A stretch of DNA of 31,128 nt from an uncultured beta proteobacterium (lineage in GTDB: Bacteria; Pseudomonadota; Gammaproteobacteria; Burkholderiales; Burkholderiaceae_C), in assembly GCA_903885415.1 (NCBI GenBank), contig CAISIP010000048.1, forward strand, positions 1 to 31,128, written 5' to 3'. This document shows positions 25,413-31,128 of the stretch, one piece after another. The notes under the pieces are model-generated. The model ran no database searches and was not told the origin of the DNA. It saw only the letters and a list, made by a program, of their open reading frames with translations. Made by a program: the position numbers and the translations under genes. Within the stretch, counting starts at the first letter, position 1; each line of letters opens with the position of its first letter.

Positions 25413-25433
25413 CGCACCGCTACAGGGCCTGGC

Positions 25434-26522
25434 TCAGGCAAGCAGGTCCAGCGCGCGCATATACATCGGATCCACCATCAGGCTGTCCCAATCCATCGGC
25501 AGCGACGATGGCAGCAGGGCGAGTCGCCGATCTTCACTGGCGGCGCTTTGACGCCACAGCCCCGTGCTCTGCGCCAGAGTGAGTCCCGCCAGTACCTCGT
25601 CAATGACCGTGCTTCCGCCAGCACTCTGGTTGCACAACAAAATGAGGTCGCAGCCGGCTTGCAGCGCCAGCACGGCTGCCTGCGTGAAGTCCACTTGGCG
25701 ACCATCGATCATGCGCGCCCCGGCCATGCTCAGGTCGTCGCTGAAGATGGCCCCGGAAAAGCCGATTTTCCCGCGCAGGATGGTCTCAAGCCACTTACGG
25801 GAAAATCCCGCCGGACGCGAATCAACCTTCGGGTAGACCACATGCGCCGGCATCACGCTGGCCAGTGTGTTGCCAAGCCAGTCGTAGGGCGCTGCGTCAT
25901 CGGCCAGGATCGCCTTGAGGCTGCGGCGGTCCAGCGCCGCATCGGTATGCGAGTCGGCCTTGGAAAACCCATGCCCCGGAAAATGCTTTCCGCAGTTGGC
26001 CATTCCGCTTTGCAGCAGGCCATGCATCAGGCTCTTGGCCAACAGGCTCACCACCGCCGGATCACGCGCAAAAGCGCGGTCGCCGATGACGCCGCTGGCA
26101 CCGTGGTCTAGGTCGAGCACCGGCGCGAAGCTCAGGTCGACCCCGCAGGCGCGCAATTCGGCGCCCAGCACAAAACCGCAGGCGGTCGCGGCCCGGGTCG
26201 CGCGCAGCGCGCTGGCTTTGGCACCCTCGCCGCGCTGGTCGCCGGCGTGCCAGAGCTCGCCAAGCGCGCGCATCGGCGGTAGATGGGTGAAGCCACCGGT
26301 CTTGAAACGCTGCACCCGTCCACCCTCATGGTCCACCGTGATCAACAAGTCGGCGCGGACAGACTTGATCGCATGGCACAGCGCGCCGAGTTGCTCGCGG
26401 TCGGTCCAGTTACGGGAAAAAAGGACGACTCCGCCGACCAGCGGATGGTCCAGACGCGCCAGGTCGGCATCGCTGAGCGAACTGCCTGCGATGTCGATGA
26501 TCAGCGGGGAATGTTGGTTCAT
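25434..26522 (-). CDS. nagZ: Beta-N-acetylhexosaminidase (peptidoglycan recycling)
   Basis: NagZ is a cytoplasmic family-3 glycosidase that removes GlcNAc from GlcNAc-anhydroMur-peptides during cell-wall recycling. The 362 residues include ITVDHEGGRVQRFK, the catalytic His-containing loop NCGKHFPGHGFSKADSHTD, and the nucleophile region IFSDDLSMAGA (Asp262/Asp263). The frame is open upstream through the intergenic region, but the ATG at 26522 with GGAGAG seven bases before it is the natural start. It is the last gene of the lepB-rnc-era-recO-pdxJ-acpS operon, 56 bp after acpS; this order is standard in beta-proteobacteria. Confidence 0.96.
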   Translation of the reverse strand: MNQHSPLIIDIAGSSLSDADLARLDHPLVGGVVLFSRNWTDREQLGALCHAIKSVRADLLITVDHEGGRVQRFKTGGFTHLPPMRALGELWHAGDQRGEGAKASALRATRAATACGFVLGAELRACGVDLSFAPVLDLDHGASGVIGDRAFARDPAVVSLLAKSLMHGLLQSGMANCGKHFPGHGFSKADSHTDAALDRRSLKAILADDAAPYDWLGNTLASVMPAHVVYPKVDSRPAGFSRKWLETILRGKIGFSGAIFSDDLSMAGARMIDGRQVDFTQAAVLALQAGCDLILLCNQSAGGSTVIDEVLAGLTLAQSTGLWRQSAASEDRRLALLPSSLPMDWDSLMVDPMYMRALDLLA

Positions 26523-26578
26523 GCGGCTCTCCGGCCAATGCGTCTTAGATGCGAATGGGTGGGCGCATACCAACTCCA

Positions 26579-26995
26579 TCAAGGAGCTGTTCGGGTTTCG
26601 ACGACGCAAAAACTGGTTGCATAGTCGCTCTCGTCGCTGAGGCTCACGTGCGCCTGCAAGCGACGCGCCTCGAACCAGTTCAACAGTTCGCCGTGCAAAA
26701 CGATGCAGGGCTTGCCGGCGTTCGGGTCGCCAGATGGCCGCTTGGCAATTTCGCACATGCGCCAACCCATGGGCATGCGCATTCCCAGACCGATCGCCTT
26801 GCTAAATGCCTCCTTGGCGCTGAAGCGCGTCGCAAGATAACGAACGCCGCGCTCGGGCCAGCGCTCGCCCCGCGCGCGCCATGCGTCGAGTTCCGCCGGC
26901 GTCAGGATCTTCATCGCGAAGCGCTCGCCATGGCGCTCCAGGCTGGCGCGAATACGGCGAATGTCGCAGATATCAGTCCCGATTCCGTAAATCAT
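26579..26995 (-). CDS. acpS: Holo-[acyl-carrier-protein] synthase
   Basis: AcpS transfers 4'-phosphopantetheine from CoA to acyl carrier protein. The 138-residue protein shows the metal-binding Asp in MIYGIGTDICDIRRI, the conserved RYLATRFSAKEAFSKAIGLG helix with its Glu, and the C-terminal HVSLSDESDYATSFCVV. Length is at the upper end for the trimeric bacterial enzyme. It starts 13 bp after pdxJ, a conserved pairing across proteobacteria, and precedes nagZ. Confidence 0.96.
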   Translation of the reverse strand: MIYGIGTDICDIRRIRASLERHGERFAMKILTPAELDAWRARGERWPERGVRYLATRFSAKEAFSKAIGLGMRMPMGWRMCEIAKRPSGDPNAGKPCIVLHGELLNWFEARRLQAHVSLSDESDYATSFCVVETRTAP

Positions 26996-27008
26996 GCGGC
27001 CTTCGGCG

Positions 27009-27758
27009 CTAGACGTCGGACGCCTGGGCGATGCACCGCAGGTAGTCCTGGACCGCTGCCAGGTAGCCCAACTCCAGCGCGTCGGAGATCAATGCGTGGC
27101 CGATGGACACCTCCTGCACGCCGGGAACCGAACGCAAGAAGCTGCTCAGGTTGTCGCGATTGAGGTCGTGGCCAGCGTTCACGCCCAGTCCAGCGGCTAT
27201 GGCCGCGCGCGCAGTGGCCGCATAGCGTTCGATTTGCTGCGCCTGCAGCGGACCGCCCCAGGACTGCGCATAGGGCTCGGTATAGAGTTCAACCCGGTCG
27301 GCACCAATTGCCCGGGCAGCGGCCATCGCCTGCGGATCGGCGTCCATGAACAGGCTGACGCGCACGCCCAGCGCCCTTGCCTGCGCGATCAGCGGCGCCA
27401 GCCGACTTCCATCCTGCTCCAGGTTCCAGCCATGGTCGCTGGTGATCTGGTCTTCACCGTCAGGAACCAGGGTGCACTGGTGCGGACGCAGTTCGCGTAC
27501 GAAGCCCATCAGATTTTGAAACGGGTTGCCTTCGATATTGAACTCGCGCCCCGGCCACCTTGTGAGCAATGCCGACAGCGCATGCACGTCGTCGCTGCGG
27601 ATATGGCGCGCGTCGGGCCGCGGATGGACCGTGATGCCGGAGGCACCCGCGTCCAGGCAGATGTCGGCCGCGCGCGTCAGCGACGGGATTCCAAGCTGAC
27701 GGGTGTTGCGCACCAGCGCCACCTTGTTGAGGTTGACGGACAGCCTTGTGGGTTTCAT
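27009..27758 (-). CDS. pdxJ: Pyridoxine 5'-phosphate synthase
   Basis: PdxJ condenses 3-amino-1-hydroxyacetone phosphate with 1-deoxyxylulose 5-phosphate to make vitamin B6 phosphate. The 249-residue TIM barrel shows RLSVNLNKVALVRNTR, GITVHPRPDARHIR, FNIEGNP, GVRVSLFMDAD, VELYTEPYA and NAGHDLNRDNL, all conserved positions of the family. The ATG at 27758 overlaps the recO stop codon (ATGA), so the two are translationally coupled. An upstream extension of the frame exists but lies inside recO and is not needed. Confidence 0.97.
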   Translation of the reverse strand: MKPTRLSVNLNKVALVRNTRQLGIPSLTRAADICLDAGASGITVHPRPDARHIRSDDVHALSALLTRWPGREFNIEGNPFQNLMGFVRELRPHQCTLVPDGEDQITSDHGWNLEQDGSRLAPLIAQARALGVRVSLFMDADPQAMAAARAIGADRVELYTEPYAQSWGGPLQAQQIERYAATARAAIAAGLGVNAGHDLNRDNLSSFLRSVPGVQEVSIGHALISDALELGYLAAVQDYLRCIAQASDV

Positions 27759-28504
27759 AGGGATTGCAAATCCATCATCATTTGCCGGGTCCGCAAAGTC
27801 TTTACCCCGCAATGGTAATTGAGCAAGGCCCGCAACTGCGGCTTGAGCTCCTGCACCACCGGCGCACAAGCACGCAAGGTATCGCTAAAGCGCGCGCCGT
27901 CGCCCAGCGACGCCTGCAGATCCACCCACTGTCGCGCTGTCAGGCTGGCCCGATCCTGCCCGTCCGCCTGGCGCAGTCCACCTTCGGCCACTAGGCTGTA
28001 GCGCGTGCCGGGCTCCAGTCCTGCCAAAGTCATGGTCTGCGCATCGAGCATCGGCAGCAAGCCGATCTCACGCAGGAGCAGCAGTTCGAAGGCGCGCAGC
28101 GCGGTCTGCAGGACCTCGCCGTGGCCCGACGCAATCACCTCGACTGCGCTGGCGTATACGCCGAACAACACTGGGTGCGGGTCGTCGCGCGCCAGCAGCG
28201 ACAGGACCAGTTCATTGAGGTAATAGCCCGACAGCAGCGCATCGCCTGCGGGCATCACATGCCCGCCCATCCATTCGGCGCTCCTGAGTGTTCGGATTTC
28301 GGCGTCGCCGCCAAAAGCCAGGTGCAGCGGCTGCATCGGCAGCAGGATCGGCCGCAGGCTCGAACTCGGTCGCTTCGCGCCTTTGGCCACCAGCGCGGTG
28401 CGCCCATGGTTGCGGGTAAAGACTTCGAGAATCAGGCTCGATTCACTCCAGTCGTGGCGGTGCAGCACGTAGGCGGGCTCATCGGAAATGCGCTTGCTGC
28501 TCAC
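27755..28504 (-). CDS. recO: DNA repair protein RecO
   Basis: RecO loads RecA onto SSB-coated single-stranded DNA with RecR, for gap repair. The 249-residue protein has the N-terminal OB domain (PAYVLHRHDWSESSLILEVF, GRTALVAKGAKRP) followed by a helical part (GYYLNELVLSLLARDDPHP, ALRAFELLLLREIGLLP). The zinc-finger cysteines seen in some RecO proteins are absent, as is usual in this group. The start is a GTG at 28504, 15 bp after the era stop, with an AGG about ten bases upstream. It is coupled to pdxJ downstream. Confidence 0.94.
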   Translation of the reverse strand: MSSKRISDEPAYVLHRHDWSESSLILEVFTRNHGRTALVAKGAKRPSSSLRPILLPMQPLHLAFGGDAEIRTLRSAEWMGGHVMPAGDALLSGYYLNELVLSLLARDDPHPVLFGVYASAVEVIASGHGEVLQTALRAFELLLLREIGLLPMLDAQTMTLAGLEPGTRYSLVAEGGLRQADGQDRASLTARQWVDLQASLGDGARFSDTLRACAPVVQELKPQLRALLNYHCGVKTLRTRQMMMDLQSL

Positions 28505-28519
28505 CGCCGGCGACCTGCT

Positions 28520-29500
28520 TTAGTCGTAGCCGAAGCTGCGCACGCGGGCCTCGTCGTCGGCCCAGCCCGAGCGGACCTTCACCCACAGCTCGATGAAAAC
28601 CTTGGCGTCCATCAACCGCTCCAGTTCCACCCGTGTCTCGGTGCCGATGCGCTTGATGCGCTCGCCCTTGTCGCCGATTACCATCGCCTTGTGTCCGTCG
28701 CGCTCGACGACGATGGTCGCGGCAATTCTAAGCAGGCGCTTTTGGCCCTTGCGGCCCGCCTCCTCGGCGAAGCTGTCGATCACCACGGTCGAGGTGTAGG
28801 GCAGTTCGTCTCCGGTCAGGCGGAACAGCTTTTCGCGCACCATCTCTCCGGCGAGGAACTTTTCGCTGCGGTCGGTGAGTTCGTCCGCAGCGTAGAACCA
28901 GGCCTGCTGCGGCAGGTATTTTTCGCAGATGCCAAATAGGCGATCCACGTCCCTGGCGTTCTTGGCCGACATCGGAACAAATTCCGCGAAGGCATGGCGA
29001 AGCTGCATATCCTGCAACCACGGCGCGATGTCTGAACGGGTCGTCACCTGGTCGAGCTTGTTGGCCACCAGCAGCGCCGGAATGTCCTTGTTCAGAAGCG
29101 AAAGCACCTTGGCATCGGCCTGATTGAAGCCGCCTGCTTCGACGACGAAGAGCACCAGATCGACGTCGTTGATGACGCCCAGAACCGACTTGTTGAGCGA
29201 GCGGTTGAGCGCGTTGCCGTGTCGGGTCTGGAAACCGGGCGTATCGACAAAGACAAACTGGGTTGCTCCGACGCTTCGAACGCCCGTGATGCGGTGGCGT
29301 GTGGTCTGCGCCTTGCGCGAAGTAATGCTGATCTTCTGTCCAACCAGCGCATTGAGCAAGGTGGACTTGCCGACATTGGGCTTGCCGACGATCGCAATCA
29401 GCCCGCATCGCTGCGCCGGCGCACTGGGCTCAATGGGCGCAGGGTCGGGAAGAGCCTCGCGGTTCGGATCGATCGGGGCTGGCGCTTGGGGGATGGTCAT
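28520..29500 (-). CDS. era: GTPase Era
   Basis: Era is an essential GTPase that binds 16S rRNA and assists maturation of the small ribosomal subunit. The 326 residues contain a GTPase domain with G1 AIVGKPNVGKS, G3 VDTPGFQ and G4 VANKLD, and a C-terminal KH domain (KAMVIGDKGERIKRIGTETR). The N-terminus has a Pro-rich extension of about 35 residues before the G domain, longer than E. coli Era and seen in relatives. The ATG at 29500 overlaps the rnc stop by one base (TGATG), so rnc and era are coupled as in most proteobacteria; recO follows. Confidence 0.97.
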   Translation of the reverse strand: MTIPQAPAPIDPNREALPDPAPIEPSAPAQRCGLIAIVGKPNVGKSTLLNALVGQKISITSRKAQTTRHRITGVRSVGATQFVFVDTPGFQTRHGNALNRSLNKSVLGVINDVDLVLFVVEAGGFNQADAKVLSLLNKDIPALLVANKLDQVTTRSDIAPWLQDMQLRHAFAEFVPMSAKNARDVDRLFGICEKYLPQQAWFYAADELTDRSEKFLAGEMVREKLFRLTGDELPYTSTVVIDSFAEEAGRKGQKRLLRIAATIVVERDGHKAMVIGDKGERIKRIGTETRVELERLMDAKVFIELWVKVRSGWADDEARVRSFGYD

Positions 29501-30183
29501 CAGGGTTCCCGGTGGCTGAGCGTTTGGAGCATCGCAGCGGCAGCGGCCTGCTCGCCGGCACGCCGCGAGCCGCCGATGCCGCGCTCGGCCAGGTTCAATT
29601 CCATGATTTCGCACTCGACATCAAAAGATTGCTGGTGCGCGGCGCCCATGGTTCCGACGACTCGGTAGTGTGGTAGTTTCATCTTGCGGCCCTGCAGCCA
29701 TTCCTGCAGCTCAGTCTTCGCGTCCTTGCCGATCGCGGCCATCGTCGGATTGAATTCGACCGCCTTGAACAGCCGCTGCACCAGCGCCTGCGCAGCCAGG
29801 AAGCCGCCGTCCAGATAAACGGCGCCGATCACCGCCTCCAGCGCGTCGGCCAGTATCGACGGACGCTTGCTGCCCCCCGAGCGTACCTCGCCATCCCCCA
29901 GACGGATCGCATTGGGCAGGCCCAGTTCGATGGCCAGTTGGTGCAAGGTTTCCTGCTTGACCAGGTTGGCGCGCACCCTTGACAGGTCCCCCTCGGGCAA
30001 CAGGTTCAGACGCTCGTACAGCAGGCCGGCGACGGCCAGGTTGAGCACCGCATCTCCCAGAAACTCCAAGCGCTCGTTGTGATCGCCGCAAAAACTGCGG
30101 TGCGACAACGCGCGAACCAGAATCCCGGAATCAGAAAATCGGTACTGCAAACGGCCTTGCAGTTCCAGGAGCTTGTGGTCCAC
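29500..30183 (-). CDS. rnc: Ribonuclease III
   Basis: RNase III cuts double-stranded RNA, processing pre-rRNA and some mRNAs. The 227-residue protein has the nuclease signature ERLEFLGDAVLNL with the catalytic acidic residues, a second acidic site in DALEAVIGAVYLDGG, and a C-terminal double-stranded-RNA binding domain (DAKTELQEWLQGRKMKLPHY, ending GGSRRAGEQAAAAAML). The start is a GTG at 30183, just one base after the TAG of the small ORF upstream, so it probably depends on that ORF for translation. Confidence 0.97.
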   Translation of the reverse strand: MDHKLLELQGRLQYRFSDSGILVRALSHRSFCGDHNERLEFLGDAVLNLAVAGLLYERLNLLPEGDLSRVRANLVKQETLHQLAIELGLPNAIRLGDGEVRSGGSKRPSILADALEAVIGAVYLDGGFLAAQALVQRLFKAVEFNPTMAAIGKDAKTELQEWLQGRKMKLPHYRVVGTMGAAHQQSFDVECEIMELNLAERGIGGSRRAGEQAAAAAMLQTLSHREP

Positions 30184-30184
30184 G

Positions 30185-30427
30185 CTACTTGGCTCGTCCG
30201 CTGCACTCGAGGGTCAGGCAAGCCGGACCCGCAAGATACATGTCCCGCTGCCCGGCAAAGCCCATGACGGCTTCGCCGTCCCCCTGCACGAGGTCCCGAT
30301 CATGGCTGGCGAGCGCGAGGATAGGGCCGACCGCAGCGACTTGCTCGCATACCGGGCGACCCGCTTCCGTAGCCAGCAGCGCCCGGGCCAACAGTCGCGA
30401 CAGATCCAACCGCGGCGCCGGTCTCAT
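30185..30427 (-). CDS. Unrecognised 80-residue protein between lepB and rnc
   Basis: I do not recognise this protein. Evidence that it is real: an ATG at 30427 with GGAG seven bases upstream; a position 27 bp after the lepB stop; a TAG one base before the rnc GTG, implying coupled translation; and about three-quarters of codons ending in G or C, similar in kind to its neighbours. The product starts Arg-rich (MRPAPRLDLSRLLARALLA), has a mildly hydrophobic middle (VAAVGPILALAS) too short for a clear membrane helix, and ends in a Cys-containing tail (LAGPACLTLECSGRAK). It has three Cys in all. Related genomes usually carry a DUF4845 membrane protein here, which this does not resemble. It could also be a spurious frame over a degenerate gene. 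Confidence 0.55.
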   Translation of the reverse strand: MRPAPRLDLSRLLARALLATEAGRPVCEQVAAVGPILALASHDRDLVQGDGEAVMGFAGQRDMYLAGPACLTLECSGRAK

Positions 30428-30454
30428 GGACTCGCTCCGTGGTGCAGGTGAGCC

Positions 30455-31128
30455 TCAATTGAAGGGACCGATCCGCCGCAGATTGGCAAAATTCATCCAG
30501 ACGAATATCGCGCGACCGACGATATTGTGGTCGGGTACAAAACCCCAGTAGCGCGAATCCAGCGAGTTGTCGCGGTTGTCGCCCATCATGAAATAGTGGC
30601 CCAGCGGCACCTTGCAGACAACGCCCTCGACGCTGTACCGGCAGTTGTCCCGGTTGGGAAAGTTCTCCACCCCGGGAACGAATGCCGGACGGTCCTCGTC
30701 ATTGAGAAGCCGATGGGCTTTGTCTCCCAGCTTTTCCTCGTATTGCTTGGCATACCGCATGGTGTCTTCGTCGAAAAAATCCGGCACCGCCAGCGTCTCG
30801 ATCACCTTGCCGTTGATGGTAAGCCTTTTGTTCAGATAAGCCACCTCATCGCCCGGCAGGCCCACCACGCGCTTGATGTAGTCCAAGCTGGGTTTTGGCG
30901 GGTAGCGAAATACCATCACGTCGCCACGTTGCGGCGGGTTGCCCTCGGTCAGCTTGGTGTTGATCACCGGAAGCCGCACCCCATAGTGGTACTTGTTCAC
31001 CAAAATAAGGTCGCCGATCAGCAGCGTCGGAATCATCGAACCCGATGGAATCTTGAACGGTTCAAACAGAAACGAGCGCAGCAGGAAGACCATCAAAATC
31101 ACTGGGAACAGGCCCGCGGTCCAGTCCA
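30455..31128 (-). CDS. lepB: Signal peptidase I, 5' end missing at window edge
   Basis: LepB is the inner-membrane protease that removes signal peptides from exported proteins. The frame is open through the right edge (DWTAGLFPVILMVFLLRSFL at the visible start), so about the first 95-100 residues lie outside. Present are the end of the second membrane helix, the catalytic Ser in FKIPSGSMIPTLLIGD, the general-base Lys in YIKRVVGLPGDEVAYL, and the conserved GHYFMMGDNRDNSLDSRYWG box. An internal GTG at 31102 is not the true start. It heads the visible part of the leftward operon and is followed by the 80-residue ORF; lepA would be expected upstream. Confidence 0.96.
   Translation of the reverse strand, partial: DWTAGLFPVILMVFLLRSFLFEPFKIPSGSMIPTLLIGDLILVNKYHYGVRLPVINTKLTEGNPPQRGDVMVFRYPPKPSLDYIKRVVGLPGDEVAYLNKRLTINGKVIETLAVPDFFDEDTMRYAKQYEEKLGDKAHRLLNDEDRPAFVPGVENFPNRDNCRYSVEGVVCKVPLGHYFMMGDNRDNSLDSRYWGFVPDHNIVGRAIFVWMNFANLRRIGPFN

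Noticed and set aside
25413..25440. Small GCCTG-GCT-CAGGC hairpin between lysS and nagZ as a terminator
   Set aside because: The stem is only five pairs with a three-base loop and no T-run; too weak to call.

Overview
This window is about 31 kb of high-GC, densely packed bacterial chromosome carrying core metabolism and housekeeping genes. The protein sequences and gene order (mdh / CoA-ester lyase / small exported protein / acnB on one strand; gntR, sdhCDAB, sdhE, gltA, leuCDB, asd, fimV, truA, trpFBA, accD on the other; then a lepB-rnc-era-recO-pdxJ-acpS-nagZ block) point to a betaproteobacterium of the order Burkholderiales, most likely Comamonadaceae or a close relative. This assignment is from remembered family sequences and synteny, not from a search. 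I see no rRNA, tRNA, CRISPR array, insertion sequence or prophage gene.

Region 1 (1-5632) reads leftward. At the extreme left are the first seven codons of a gene beginning MLFAKLL, preceded by a PhoB-box-like promoter; it is probably a DUF47 (Pit-accessory) phosphate gene. Next, in transcription order, comes an operon of mdh, a CitE-like CoA-ester lyase, a small exported protein and acnB. A 112-187 bp divergent control region (5521-5707, depending on the gntR start) separates mdh from gntR. It holds a perfect 12-bp palindrome in the spacer of the predicted gntR promoter.

Region 2 (5708-23219) reads rightward without interruption: gntR, then succinate dehydrogenase (sdhCDAB), its flavinylation factor sdhE and citrate synthase gltA. 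Region 1 plus this part gives four TCA-cycle steps in one cluster: malate to oxaloacetate, citrate synthesis, aconitase and succinate oxidation. A perfect 36-bp palindrome that overlaps the gltA stop codon closes this unit. Leucine biosynthesis (leuC, leuD, leuB), asd, the polar hub protein fimV with its own likely promoter, truA, tightly overlapping trpF-trpB-trpA, and accD follow.

Region 3 (23220-31128) begins with yggT (leftward), convergent with accD and divergent from lysS (rightward). lysS is convergent with a long leftward operon: lepB (entering from the right edge, 5' end missing), an unrecognised 80-aa ORF, rnc, era, recO, pdxJ, acpS and nagZ. The small ORF sits where relatives usually carry a DUF4845 membrane protein, and is the most unfamiliar gene here.

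The window is mostly ordinary core genome and I found no evidence of a wholly new system. The observations most worth checking are the Pho-box-like promoter, the GntR operator, the gltA palindrome and the 80-aa ORF. No gene-free stretch exceeds 300 bases; the longest are 23-242, 5521-5707, 16242-16406 and 13854-13993.
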